From assembly GCF_021648855.1 (NCBI RefSeq), contig NZ_JAKJHX010000058.1:1-31113 (forward strand): a DNA stretch of 31,113 nucleotides. Direction: 5' to 3'. Under the pieces are notes generated by a model. It made no database searches. It worked only from the letters and a program-made list of their open reading frames with translations, and was not told the DNA's origin. Of the stretch, positions 1 to 7,664 are shown piece by piece. A program made the translations under genes and the position numbers. Origin of the DNA: Tychonema litorale BBK16. GTDB lineage: Bacteria; Cyanobacteriota; Cyanobacteriia; Cyanobacteriales; Microcoleaceae. Every line of letters begins with the position of its first letter. The stretch's first letter is position 1.

Positions 1-150
1 TTATAAAAAAGCTATTTACTTACTCTATTATACTATGACTTGCTGATAGAATCAAGAAAATTAAAGCCGGCCACTGAAGAAGGGGCTTTAGACCCAGCTT
101 TTTGGTAAGGACACAGCAATGCCGTTTTCCTACAGCGATTAATCTGTATA

Positions 151-179
151 TTGCGATCGCCATGATATTTTGATACAGT
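151..179 (+). promoter_or_regulatory. possible ychF promoter
   Basis: A TTGCGA box at 151-156 lies 17 nt from a TACAGT box at 174-179, each matching four of six sigma-70 consensus bases. They sit 20 nt before the likely ychF ATG. The TTGCGA box overlaps a HIP1 octamer, so the match could be chance. The remaining bases 1-198 show no gene I can support. Confidence 0.25.
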
Positions 180-198
180 TATATGTTTGTACATAACT

Positions 199-1290
199 AT
201 GCTTACCGCCGGAATTGTCGGACTGCCTAACGTTGGCAAATCTACCTTGTTTAATGCTTTGGTGGCGAATGCCAAGGCGACTGCTGCTAATTTTCCTTTT
301 TGTACGATCGAGCCAAATACGGGTATCGTGGCAGTACCAGACGAACGTTTGAAGGTGCTGAGTGATATTTCCACTTCCGCGCAAACAGTGCCTACACGGA
401 TGGAGTTTGTGGATATTGCAGGTTTAGTGAAGGGTGCAAGTCAGGGAGAAGGATTGGGAAATCAGTTTTTGTCTCATATTCGGGCCGTAGATGCGATCGC
501 CCACGTTGTCCGCTGTTTCGACAATGATGATATCATCCACGTTGCCGGTTCCGTCGATCCGATCCGAGATATTGACATTATCAATCTCGAACTAATTTTA
601 GCAGATTTAGCTCAAATTGAACGCAGGCTCGATCGCACTCGCAAACAAGCCCGCAGCAATAAGGAAGCTCAAGCAGAAGTGGACATCCTCGAAAAATTGG
701 TCGAGGTTTTGAATGCCGGGAAACCAGCGCGGCAGTATAGTTTCACAGATGAGGAAGCTGAATTAGTTAAAGGTTTGGAATTACTGACAAATAAGCCAAT
801 TATCTATGCAGCCAATGTATCTGAAGACGATTTAGGAACAGGAAATAGCTATGTCGAACAAGTGCGAGAAATAGCAGAAGCAGAAAATGCTAAGGTTGTG
901 ATAGTTTCGGCACAAGTTGAGTCAGAATTAGTGGAGTTACCAGAGGAAGAACGGCTCGATTTCCTCGAATCTCTGGGTGTAAAAGAAGGTGGCCTAAAAT
1001 CCTTGATTCGAGCCACTTACGAATTATTGGGTTTGCGGACTTATTTTACCAGCGGGCCAAAGGAAACTCGCGCTTGGACAATTATCGCCGGAATGCTAGC
1101 ACCACAAGCTGCGGGCGTGATTCACTCAGATTTTGAACGGGGTTTCATCCGAGCCGAAACTGTAGCTTATCAAGATTTAGTTACGACGGGCGCAATGAAT
1201 GCAGCCAAGGAAAAAGGCCTGGTTCGCAGTGAAGGAAAAGAGTATGTTGTCCAAGAAGGGGATGTGTTGTTGTTCCGATTTAATGTTTAG
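199..1290 (+). CDS. ychF: redox-regulated ribosome-binding ATPase/GTPase YchF (OLA1 family)
   Basis: This is an Obg-like P-loop NTPase that binds ribosomes and, in characterised members, prefers ATP. The G1/Walker A motif GLPNVGKS is at residues 8-15, the G3-type DIAGLVKGASQGEGLG segment follows near residue 75, and the C-terminal TGS domain ends in LFRFNV, typical of the family. From the ATG at 199 the protein has 363 residues, the usual YchF length. A longer reading from a TTG at 187 adds only MYIT, so the ATG starting MLTAGIVG is preferred. There is no good ribosome binding site. The next gene starts 21 nt after the stop and is probably cotranscribed. The family call is secure. Confidence 0.96.
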   Translation: MLTAGIVGLPNVGKSTLFNALVANAKATAANFPFCTIEPNTGIVAVPDERLKVLSDISTSAQTVPTRMEFVDIAGLVKGASQGEGLGNQFLSHIRAVDAIAHVVRCFDNDDIIHVAGSVDPIRDIDIINLELILADLAQIERRLDRTRKQARSNKEAQAEVDILEKLVEVLNAGKPARQYSFTDEEAELVKGLELLTNKPIIYAANVSEDDLGTGNSYVEQVREIAEAENAKVVIVSAQVESELVELPEEERLDFLESLGVKEGGLKSLIRATYELLGLRTYFTSGPKETRAWTIIAGMLAPQAAGVIHSDFERGFIRAETVAYQDLVTTGAMNAAKEKGLVRSEGKEYVVQEGDVLLFRFNV

Positions 1291-1311
1291 CTTTTTTAAG
1301 GAGATTGGCAC

Positions 1312-1677
1312 ATGGATATCGTTTCGCTGGCAATTGCTTGGCTAGTTACTTCGGTAAGCTTTTTTATCATTTCCAAATTGCCCATCGGGGTAGATATTGA
1401 CAGTTTTGGAAAAGCGATGCTTTCGGCGGCGGTTTTTGGACTGCTAAATGCTTTGGTGCGGCCGCTTTTTGTGGTTTTGGGTTTTCCGTTTGTGTTGGTA
1501 ACTTTTGGTTTGTTTATGATTGTTATCAACGCTGCTATCTTTGGATTGGCGGCTTGGGTAGTGGATGGATTTCGCTTGCGGTGGGGAATTTGGAGTGCTT
1601 TGCTTGGGGCTATCGCCCTCGGTTTTATTAACTCTTTGCTCTATCAGGTGTTGGCGACGCTGCCTAGTGTAAGGTAG
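1312..1677 (+). CDS. small phage-holin-family (PF04020-like) membrane protein
   Basis: This 121-residue protein is almost entirely hydrophobic and has about four predicted membrane segments (near residues 3-22, 36-58, 62-85 and 90-115) joined by short loops. Its pattern, including LNALVRP after helix 2 and the GFP turn, matches the phage_holin_4_2/PF04020 family of conserved bacterial membrane proteins. Despite the name, these are usually chromosomal and have no shown lytic role. A strong ribosome binding site (AAGGAGA) lies 7-8 nt before the ATG. The gene follows ychF by 21 nt on the same strand and ends before a 15-bp inverted repeat. Membrane location is secure; the function is unknown. 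Confidence 0.8.
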   Translation: MDIVSLAIAWLVTSVSFFIISKLPIGVDIDSFGKAMLSAAVFGLLNALVRPLFVVLGFPFVLVTFGLFMIVINAAIFGLAAWVVDGFRLRWGIWSALLGAIALGFINSLLYQVLATLPSVR

Positions 1678-1706
1678 ATAAATTACTCCTGGACGCACTC
1701 CGACAA

Positions 1707-1772
1707 AGAAACCGGGTTTTTAATCAAGTCTGCCGGTTACAATCATGTATTTTCTTGAAAAACCCGGTTTCT
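1707..1772. repeat. 15-bp inverted repeat of the AGAAACCGGGTTT type
   Basis: The arms 1707-1721 (AGAAACCGGGTTTTT) and 1758-1772 (AAAAACCCGGTTTCT) are perfect inverted copies separated by 36 nt. The element lies between the convergent holin-like gene and the DUF3531-like gene, where a folded transcript could serve as a two-way terminator. The same core word occurs twice more at 25231 and 25281, so it is a dispersed repeat rather than a gene-specific site. Confidence 0.75.
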
Positions 1773-1877
1773 GGCCCCCTTATGTGTAAGAAATTAGGAG
1801 ACGGCACGTGCAGTCTCCTCTATATCATTCCGGTGTTACCGGAATTGATATAACGAGTAGAAAGAGGTATTTGTCAG

Positions 1878-2330
1878 CTAATTATCAGGCTCAAAACCCT
1901 CTCTTTTTCTCCTATTATCAACTTGCCAATCCGCATTTTCACCGCCAATGATTAACTCTTCCAGCGTCACAAATTCTTTGCTTAGTTGCTGAAAAACATT
2001 AATCAAAACATCGAGTCCGATCGCATCGCTAGTACCCAAATCAAACCAGCAGCGAGCCCAAACTCCCTCATACTCAATCTCTCCCATGTTGTGCATCAAA
2101 GCCATCATGCTCTGATCGGCCAGATTAACATCATAGTCCATGTCATTGATATCTAAGCCCTCATCTTGCACTTGCAGGTTTTCGGCATTAAATCCTCCGA
2201 GTTTTCCCAAGAAAAACCAAGAGTCAAACACCTCTTCAATATACTGCTTTTCACCATTAGAAGGAACATTGCTGAACTTCAGCCAAATCCACAGATCAAA
2301 TGGATTAAATTCGCGAAACTGTACTTGCAT
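1878..2330 (-). CDS. DUF3531-like cyanobacterial/plastid conserved protein
   Basis: This is a soluble acidic protein of 150 residues with no signal peptide or membrane segment. The N-terminal MQVQFREFNPFDLWIWL, the segment YIEEVFDSWFFLGKLGGFNA and the later WARCWFDLGTSDA match what I remember of DUF3531, a family shared by cyanobacteria and plant plastids; I cannot verify this by search. No biochemical role is known. The ATG at 2330 is preferred over a TTG one codon upstream. It faces the ychF-holin pair tail to tail and is followed, in its own upstream direction, by STRR-like CAACTGT repeats at 2411-2431. Confidence 0.65.
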   Translation of the reverse strand: MQVQFREFNPFDLWIWLKFSNVPSNGEKQYIEEVFDSWFFLGKLGGFNAENLQVQDEGLDINDMDYDVNLADQSMMALMHNMGEIEYEGVWARCWFDLGTSDAIGLDVLINVFQQLSKEFVTLEELIIGGENADWQVDNRRKREGFEPDN

Positions 2331-2410
2331 CAATTTTTACTCTTGTTATTGAGAACCGCCAAGATGGTACTATATTGTCAACTGCTGTTCCCTGAGCGGA
2401 GTCGAAGGGT

Positions 2411-2431
2411 CAACAATCAACTGTCAACACA
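2411..2431. repeat. STRR3-like heptamers CAACWRT
   Basis: Three tandem 7-mers (CAACAAT, CAACTGT, CAACACA) fill 2411-2431 just past the 3' end of the TPR gene. They resemble the STRR3 heptamer (CAACAGT) known from filamentous cyanobacteria. Related copies occur at 3566-3600. Confidence 0.55.
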
Positions 2432-2433
2432 AA

Positions 2434-3456
2434 TTACAGCGGTGGTAAGGCTGTCGGCCCCCAGATACCATCTGCATCTCGAATCTTATCGCGCATTGGG
2501 TCACAGTCGCGAGATTTGTTGTCGAGACGGTTGTGAGTTTTGCACTGCTGGAAGAAGATTTCTGCAACTAAACTTCTCGGTAGTTGCTCTGGTTTTGCTA
2601 AGGCTGCATCGAAGTTTTTTCGAGCTTCCTCTAGTAAAGTTTTATTGTTGTCTTTACCATCTTTACCCTTTGCCTGAGAAGATAAAATTTGCGCTTTGAG
2701 ATAAAGAACTTCTGGATTTTTTGGTGTTTCTATAAGTGCTTTATTGGTAAATTCTAGGGCTGGATCGTACTTCTTCAAATCCCTATAACCTACTGCAATT
2801 CCCCGATAAGCTAAGTAGCGGGGAGAGGCTTTTTGTTCTAGTCTTTGAATTGCTTCATTAGCATTGGAAAAGGGCAGATTTGTGGCTAGCATTAAATCCA
2901 TGTAGCCTTTGATTAAGTTTAGTTCCGGGTCGTTTGGAGCTATTTTCTCAGCGGCATCTAGATATTGAAATACTACTCGCAATTTGCTAAGAGCTTGAGG
3001 TGCGCCTTTAGCTGTTCCTGATTTGGCTATGACATTTGCCCCTTCTAGAAAGTGACCTGCTGCTGCGTAAATGTTGCCGCGCAGGGGACTTGTCTTGCTC
3101 AATTTCTCCGCTACTTCGCGGGTTTTTCGCGCGTAGGAATCCATCGATTTGAAGTCTTGCTCGATGTAGGATAATGAGGCAGCCATTGCATAGGCTAATG
3201 GTTCGTTTGGTTCGGAGGATAGTGCTTGTTGAACTTGAGTTTTTGCTGCTTTGTAGTTCCCTTGCTGAAACATGGTTTTGAAGGCGGTTTCGGTGTTGGG
3301 CCCGATCGCCTGTGGGTTACTTGTACGAAAGGGATCGCCCGCTATTGCTGAGTTGATGCAGATGCTCAGGGCGATCGCAAGTGGGGCGATCGTCCACACT
3401 TTATGTTTGGAACTTAACATTTGTTTGCCAATGGATGCTAAAATAGTTTTCATCAT
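2434..3456 (-). CDS. exported tetratricopeptide-repeat protein
   Basis: The 340-residue protein begins with a basic N-terminus and a hydrophobic stretch (about residues 22-38, ending SAIA) that looks like a Sec signal peptide, cleaved near residue 39. The mature part is alpha-helical, with TPR-like pairs around residues 52-85, 205-245 and beyond (YRDLKKYDPALEFTNKAL). The C-terminus has Cys residues (QQCKTH, RDCDP) that could form a disulfide in the periplasm. ATG at 3456 or 3453 is preferred over the upstream TTG at 3462. It resembles a conserved cyanobacterial periplasmic TPR family (Sll0314-like, from memory). The partner and function are unknown. Confidence 0.75.
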   Translation of the reverse strand: MMKTILASIGKQMLSSKHKVWTIAPLAIALSICINSAIAGDPFRTSNPQAIGPNTETAFKTMFQQGNYKAAKTQVQQALSSEPNEPLAYAMAASLSYIEQDFKSMDSYARKTREVAEKLSKTSPLRGNIYAAAGHFLEGANVIAKSGTAKGAPQALSKLRVVFQYLDAAEKIAPNDPELNLIKGYMDLMLATNLPFSNANEAIQRLEQKASPRYLAYRGIAVGYRDLKKYDPALEFTNKALIETPKNPEVLYLKAQILSSQAKGKDGKDNNKTLLEEARKNFDAALAKPEQLPRSLVAEIFFQQCKTHNRLDNKSRDCDPMRDKIRDADGIWGPTALPPL

Positions 3457-3565
3457 CGTCAACTCTCAACAACCAATTAATTTCTACAGGGAATCTGAAA
3501 GTTAAAAGTTCCCACTTCCCGGCTCGACTAAACAAGCCTTAACCATTAATAGCACAACCTACTAA

Positions 3566-3600
3566 CAACTGCCAACTACCAACTGTCAACTAACAACTGC
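3566..3600. repeat. five degenerate STRR3-like heptamers
   Basis: Five consecutive 7-mers, CAACTGC, CAACTAC, CAACTGT, CAACTAA and CAACTGC, occupy 3566-3600 and end 5 nt before the ABC ATPase start codon. The gap 3457-3605 between the two divergent genes must also hold their promoters. I saw no convincing boxes there. Confidence 0.6.
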
Positions 3601-3605
3601 CGTTA

Positions 3606-4277
3606 ATGCTTAATCTAAAAAACTTAGTCTATCATCCTACAGCCTGTCCGAATGCTATTCTCAAAAATATTAACTTAGAACTGCCATCACAGCAAATGGG
3701 GCTGATTGTCGGGCGCAGCGGTTCAGGGAAAAGTACCCTATTAGAAATATTAGCAGGTTTAGCAGAAAAAACTAGCGGCGACATCCGCTGGCGAGAACAA
3801 GAATTAACGCCGGAACACTTGCAACAGTTAGGGGGTTTAGTATTTCAATTTCCAGAAAGGCATTTTTGCGGAGGCACAATTTTAGAAGAATTGCGATTGG
3901 GACACCCGGAATTAGGACAAGAACAAATCAACAAAGCAATGACAGAAGTAGGACTCGGACATTTGCCAATGGGTGCTTCGCCCCACGCTTTGAGTGGTGG
4001 CCAACAGCGACGAGTGGCACTAGCGGTGCAGTTAATTCGCCAGCCGCATTTACTGCTGTTGGACGAACCGACTGCGGGTTTGGATTGGTCGATGCGCCGA
4101 CAGTTGGTAAGCTTATTGGGGAAGTTAAAAAATCACTGGACTTTGTTGATTGTCACGCACGATGCTAGCGATTTATTGAGCGTTGCCGATCGATTTTGGA
4201 CTTTAAACCACGGAGATTTGCAGCAAGTCGATCGGGCTAAATTAGAAGCTAAAGAAACGAGTTTTGTTAATTCTTAG
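3606..4277 (+). CDS. energy-coupling-factor-type ABC transporter ATP-binding protein
   Basis: A single 223-residue nucleotide-binding domain with every ABC motif: Walker A GRSGSGKST (36-44), Q-loop VFQFPERHF (Q81), signature LSGGQQRR (129-136), Walker B LLLLDEPTAGLD (E154) and the switch His in VTHD (H185). The FQFPE(R/H)xF Q-loop is characteristic of EcfA/CbiO ATPases that power vitamin and metal uptake with an EcfT membrane protein and a substrate-binding S component. No such partner is encoded nearby, so it probably works with distant genes, as plastid ABCI10/ABCI11-type proteins do. The substrate cannot be inferred. The ATG at 3606 fits the family N-terminus. Confidence 0.88.
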   Translation: MLNLKNLVYHPTACPNAILKNINLELPSQQMGLIVGRSGSGKSTLLEILAGLAEKTSGDIRWREQELTPEHLQQLGGLVFQFPERHFCGGTILEELRLGHPELGQEQINKAMTEVGLGHLPMGASPHALSGGQQRRVALAVQLIRQPHLLLLDEPTAGLDWSMRRQLVSLLGKLKNHWTLLIVTHDASDLLSVADRFWTLNHGDLQQVDRAKLEAKETSFVNS

Positions 4278-4288
4278 TTATTTATTAG

Positions 4289-4316
4289 TCATTGGTCATT
4301 GGTCATTGGTCATTGG
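4289..4316. repeat. four tandem TCATTGG heptamers (STRR2, TTGGTCA)
   Basis: Four perfect copies of TCATTGG, a rotation of the TTGGTCA heptamer described as STRR2 in Anabaena-type cyanobacteria, lie between the ABC ATPase and rsmG. Degenerate copies continue to 4330. No open reading frame depends on it. Confidence 0.8.
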
Positions 4317-4364
4317 TGATTAGTCATTAGTTGAGAGTAGGTCAAGAAAGAATAGGAATAAAAG

Positions 4365-5105
4365 ATGAATCAGATTACAATGCCTGTATTGCCGAAGATG
4401 AATGAGTTGTGGCAAGAATCCCTGAATTGGGTTCCGAATCAGTCGCAACAGCAACAATTTCAGCGGCTTTACGAATTGATTTTTGAGGGCAACCGCTATT
4501 TAAATTTAACTCGAATTACTGAGCCGATCGAGTTTTGGGAAAAACATTTGTGGGATTCTTTGCGGGGGATCGCGAGGCTGCTGCCAGCTAATGGCAATAC
4601 AGAGGAAATTCCAGATTTTACCGGACAACCGATGCTCAAAACGATTGATATCGGGACTGGTGGAGGTTTTCCAGGGTTGCCTGTGGCGATCGCACTGCCA
4701 CATTTATCAGTTACTTTGCTCGATTCTACCCGCAAAAAAATTGATTTCCTAGAAACAGTTTTGCCATCATTAACCATAGAAAATGCTGCAACTTTGCTGG
4801 GTAGATCCGATGAAATTTGGCGACAACCTCATCACAAAGCAGCTTATGATATTGCCTTGCTCAGAGCAGTGGGAGCAGCATCTCTCTGTGCTAAATATGC
4901 ACTACCTTTCCTCAAGGATGGCGGTTTAGCTGTACTTTATCGTGGCAATTGGACAGTGGAAGAAGAGGCAGAGTTACAAAGTGCGATCAAGAATTTGGGT
5001 GGCACAATTGAATCAGTCGAAGCATTCACAACACCCGTGAGTCAGGGCGCGCGACACTGCGTTTACTTGCGGAAAGTTGTACAGCAATTAGAACGTCCTC
5101 GCTAG
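4365..5105 (+). CDS. rsmG: 16S rRNA (guanine-527-N7)-methyltransferase RsmG (GidB)
   Basis: RsmG methylates N7 of G527 in 16S rRNA using S-adenosylmethionine. This 246-residue protein has the family N-terminus (NRYLNLTRITEPIEFWEKHLWDSL), the SAM-binding loop DIGTGGGFPGLPVAIALP near residue 90, the LLDSTRKKIDFL strand-helix that follows it and the late LLRAVG motif. The ATG at 4365 has AGGA 8 nt upstream; a second in-frame ATG at 4380 is possible. Its stop is immediately followed by the nested inverted-repeat element at 5106-5339. Family assignment is secure. Confidence 0.95.
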   Translation: MNQITMPVLPKMNELWQESLNWVPNQSQQQQFQRLYELIFEGNRYLNLTRITEPIEFWEKHLWDSLRGIARLLPANGNTEEIPDFTGQPMLKTIDIGTGGGFPGLPVAIALPHLSVTLLDSTRKKIDFLETVLPSLTIENAATLLGRSDEIWRQPHHKAAYDIALLRAVGAASLCAKYALPFLKDGGLAVLYRGNWTVEEEAELQSAIKNLGGTIESVEAFTTPVSQGARHCVYLRKVVQQLERPR

Positions 5106-5339
5106 TAGGGACACGGCAGTGCCCATAGGTGTCAACTTAAGGTAAAACCCAGTCAGAGACTGTTGTTTGACTATTAAATCTAGATCCCCCCTAGCCCCCC
5201 TTAAGAAGGGGGGGACAGGAGTCTTTTCAAAGTCCCCCTTCTTAAGGGGGATTTAGGGGGATCTAGACTAAGGTAAAACCGAGAGATACCAATAGTTTCA
5301 GGCTTAAGTTGACACTAATGGGCAGTGCCGTGTCCTCTA
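5106..5339. mobile_element. MITE-like nested inverted-repeat element
   Basis: The outer arms, 5106-5141 and 5303-5339, are imperfect inverted copies of about 36 bp; shared blocks are GGACACGGCA, TGCCCAT and GTGTCAACTTAAG. Inside lies a second inverted pair, 5179-5212 and 5234-5267, built on TCTAGATCCCCC and CCCCCTTAAGAAGGGGG. A direct repeat AAGGTAAAACC (5139-5149 and 5270-5280) brackets the inner pair. The layout suggests one palindromic element inserted into another. There is no transposase and I cannot define a target duplication beyond a possible TA. A partial copy of the outer end, GTAGGGACACGGCAG, recurs near 27871. Confidence 0.7.
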
Positions 5340-5400
5340 TGTAACTGGTTCCCAGGCTCCAGCCTGGGAAACCATATCCAGAGGCTCTGCCTCGCTTGGA
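5340..5400. repeat. palindromic intergenic repeat (CCCAGGCTCCAGCCTGGG)
   Basis: A near-perfect palindrome, GGTTCCCAGGCTCCAGCC followed by TGGGAAACC, starts at 5347 and is followed by the short palindrome GAGGCTCTGCCTC. Both are dispersed-repeat words common in filamentous cyanobacteria. It fills the gap between the MITE-like element and the 3' end of the superoxide dismutase gene. Confidence 0.6.
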
Positions 5401-5416
5401 AAAAACCTTGTTTAAT

Positions 5417-6172
5417 TTAACCAATCGCCTTTTCGTAACGCTTGTTAATCTCAGCCCAACTAACAACATTCCACCAAGCTTTTAAGTAGTCGGCGCGCAA
5501 GTTTTGGTATTTGAGATAATAAGCGTGTTCCCAAACATCATTACCCATGATTGGATAATTTCCATCCATTAAAGGAGTGTCTTGATTTGGAGTAGTTGCA
5601 ATCTCAAGTTTGCCAGTTGTTGTGCGGACTAACCACACCCAACCACTGCCAAAACGCTTTGTACCTGCATCATTAAATTTTGCTTTAAAAGCATCAGCAC
5701 TACCGAAGCTTTCGTTAATTGCTTTGGCAAGGGAACCAGTGGGTTCACCACCACCTTTGGGACTCATTATTTCCCAAAACATACTATGATTTATATGTCC
5801 TCCACCATTATTACGAACTGCTGTGCGAATATCTTCCGGCACTTTGGTCAAGTCCCGCAGCATATCTTCTGCACTCATATTTTTGAGTTGCGGGTATTTG
5901 TTAACAGCATCATTGAGGTTTTTAACGTAGGCGGCGTGGTGTTTGTCGTGATGAAATTGCATTGTCCGCGCATCGATGTGCGGTTCTAAGGCATTATATT
6001 CGTATGGCAGAGGTGGCAGTGTAAAAAGCCCTGGAGTTTGTGCTATTTTGGTTCCTCCAGTAGTTGGACTTGCTTGCGCTAGATTATTTCCTGACGCTTG
6101 GCAAGGACCTGCGGTAATAGCTCCAACACTGGCAGTTAGTAAGTACAAAAAATCTCTGCGTTTAAGAGTCAT
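5417..6172 (-). CDS. sodA: exported Mn-type superoxide dismutase
   Basis: This enzyme converts superoxide to oxygen and hydrogen peroxide. With the ATG at 6172 the protein has 251 residues. It starts [12 protein letters not shown], a twin-arginine (Tat) signal, followed by a linker to about residue 45, so it probably acts in the periplasm or thylakoid lumen. The metal ligands are visible: H65 (EPHID), H129 ([10 protein letters not shown]), D212 and H216 (DVWEHAYYL). Gln197 in NQDTPLMDG and the GGG motif favour the Mn form over Fe. AGG lies 8 nt before this ATG, whereas a GTG at 6178 would leave only 2 nt. The symbol is by analogy; other cyanobacterial names may apply. Confidence 0.93.
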   Translation of the reverse strand: MTLKRRDFLYLLTASVGAITAGPCQASGNNLAQASPTTGGTKIAQTPGLFTLPPLPYEYNALEPHIDARTMQFHHDKHHAAYVKNLNDAVNKYPQLKNMSAEDMLRDLTKVPEDIRTAVRNNGGGHINHSMFWEIMSPKGGGEPTGSLAKAINESFGSADAFKAKFNDAGTKRFGSGWVWLVRTTTGKLEIATTPNQDTPLMDGNYPIMGNDVWEHAYYLKYQNLRADYLKAWWNVVSWAEINKRYEKAIG

Positions 6173-6296
6173 ATACACTACCTAAGTGAATTATTAACTG
6201 TTTTAGATTATATTACATAATTCCTAGATTCCTGATTTCTTGAAGAACTTGGGAATCTAAAATAACATCGTTTTACGTTTGATTAGGTTGATTTAC

Positions 6297-7481
6297 TTAC
6301 TCTTGAGATAAGCGTTGAACAACTTCACCTCCAAAAAGGCAATCCGCTGCTTTCAGAATACCGGGAATTTCAGCAGCGTGGGGGCTGTGGGCGAGACAGC
6401 GACGCAAGTCTAATTCATCGATGCGATCGGCTTTTTCGCCAGGGAACCAGTGGCTGGCGTTGCCAAGCAGATTATAGCGCATTTTGCAATAGTCGATCGC
6501 ATTATAAGCATTCGCTAAGTTCCATAGCCACAAAATCACATAAATATTAATATTTCCGGGTGTATTTTCTATGGTTGGTAAACCAATGTGCCAAGTTTTA
6601 AACCACTTTTCTCCTAATTGATGAATTGCTGCTGTTTCCAATCTTGCTAATATCGGTGGCAAAACTTCATCGGCTCTATCTAATAATTCTACAACTTTAA
6701 GATGCTCGTTAAAATCTTCAGGTATTGCAGCACCTAAACTTAAAGTATGTACTTGCAGATTGGACAAACAAAACAAGTCGTTAAATACCATAGGACTGAG
6801 TGGATAGCACAAGTCGATCAATTTTTGGGGTGGGTTATAAAGTTGACCACCTTTGTCGGAAGGACTGATGATAAATACGCCCATGTCATGACGTTTGGCA
6901 GCTTCAATTGCTGGCGAATTAATTTGATTTATGTAGTACCAGTGTAAGTTCAGATAATCGAATTGATTGGTTTCAATCGTTTTGACAATTACATCTGTTG
7001 GGCCGTGAGTTGAAAAACCAATAAACCGAACTTTGCCTTCTGATTGTAATTTCTTGGCAACACCCATGCAGCCACCTGGACGCATAGAATCTTCTAGTAA
7101 TTCCCATGTATTGATTCCATGTATAGACAACAAATCAACGTATTCTAGTTGCAAATAAGCTAGGGATGTTTCAAATTCTTCGCGAAAGTCCTGGGAGTTG
7201 GATTTTGGAGTAATTTTAGTCTGAATGATCAAGTTTTCGCGGGGAAATTTCGGCAATATCAATCCTAATTGCATCTCGGAAGTGCCGTAACCGCGAGCAG
7301 TTTCTATATGATTAATTCCGCATTCTATAGAGTAGCGAATTGTTGCTTCTAGATTTTGTTGATTGTTAGGTGGAATTTCATGGGCTGGTACGTCTTGCCA
7401 TTTATATTGGTATCTCATGCCACCGCAGGAAAAGACTGGCATTGATAATTCTGTGCGGCCGAATCTGCGATATTGCATCAT
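6297..7481 (-). CDS. divergent aldo/keto reductase family protein
   Basis: A TIM-barrel NAD(P)H-dependent oxidoreductase of about 394 residues. It starts MMQYRRFGRTELSMPVFSCGG, typical of COG1453-type reductases, and has the HIETARGYGTSE, IIQTKITPK and LLSIHGIN segments. The usual catalytic tetrad Asp-Tyr-Lys-His reads Glu60-Tyr65-Lys89-His121, so the Asp is replaced by Glu. Relatives often end in a 4Fe-4S cluster; here the C-terminus keeps only scattered Cys (RRCLAH, ADCLFGG) and no cluster motif. The frame stays open to 7622, but those extra 47 residues merely translate the GAAGAAG repeat, so the start is placed at 7481 or 7478. The substrate is unknown. Confidence 0.78.
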   Translation of the reverse strand: MMQYRRFGRTELSMPVFSCGGMRYQYKWQDVPAHEIPPNNQQNLEATIRYSIECGINHIETARGYGTSEMQLGLILPKFPRENLIIQTKITPKSNSQDFREEFETSLAYLQLEYVDLLSIHGINTWELLEDSMRPGGCMGVAKKLQSEGKVRFIGFSTHGPTDVIVKTIETNQFDYLNLHWYYINQINSPAIEAAKRHDMGVFIISPSDKGGQLYNPPQKLIDLCYPLSPMVFNDLFCLSNLQVHTLSLGAAIPEDFNEHLKVVELLDRADEVLPPILARLETAAIHQLGEKWFKTWHIGLPTIENTPGNINIYVILWLWNLANAYNAIDYCKMRYNLLGNASHWFPGEKADRIDELDLRRCLAHSPHAAEIPGILKAADCLFGGEVVQRLSQE

Positions 7482-7490
7482 AAGTAGAAG

Positions 7491-7539
7491 GAAGAAGGAA
7501 GAAGGAAGAAGGAAGAAGGAAGAAGGAAGAAGGAAGAAG
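7491..7539. repeat. seven perfect GAAGAAG heptamers
   Basis: A 49-nt microsatellite of seven identical 7-mers, preceded by GAAG at 7487-7490, lies 10 nt upstream of the aldo/keto reductase start codon (which reads the other strand, CTTCTTC). It is the longest perfect heptamer array in the window. Direct-repeat words with TTCGCTCAGT follow at 7543-7580. Confidence 0.9.
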
Positions 7540-7664
7540 ACACTTCGCTCAGTGTACGACTGAGAATATTCGACTTCGCTCAGTTTACTATTAAGACTAT
7601 TCGGATTTTCGAGAACAGGCAAGATGCCTGTTCCACAAAGAGTATATGATTACCCTTTGGAAAG

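Noticed and set aside
2166..2699. 177-residue plus-strand frame opposite the DUF3531-like and TPR genes
   Set aside because: It runs antisense to two well-supported genes, crosses their gap and has no recognisable domain.
3566..3600. Possible CRISPR-like repeats
   Set aside because: Units are 7 nt without spacers, so these are STRR microsatellites. No CRISPR array was seen anywhere.
5263..5469. Minus-strand 68-residue frame across the repeat after rsmG
   Set aside because: It overlaps the superoxide dismutase 3' end and translates palindromic repeat DNA; no ribosome binding site or family match.
7363..7563. Plus-strand frame over the heptamer array
   Set aside because: Antisense shadow of the reductase gene; the RRKKEEG repeats are only the microsatellite in another frame.
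7482..7622. 47-residue N-terminal extension of the aldo/keto reductase
   Set aside because: It is a translation of the GAAGAAG array (FFLLPSS repeats); homologues start at MQYRRFG.
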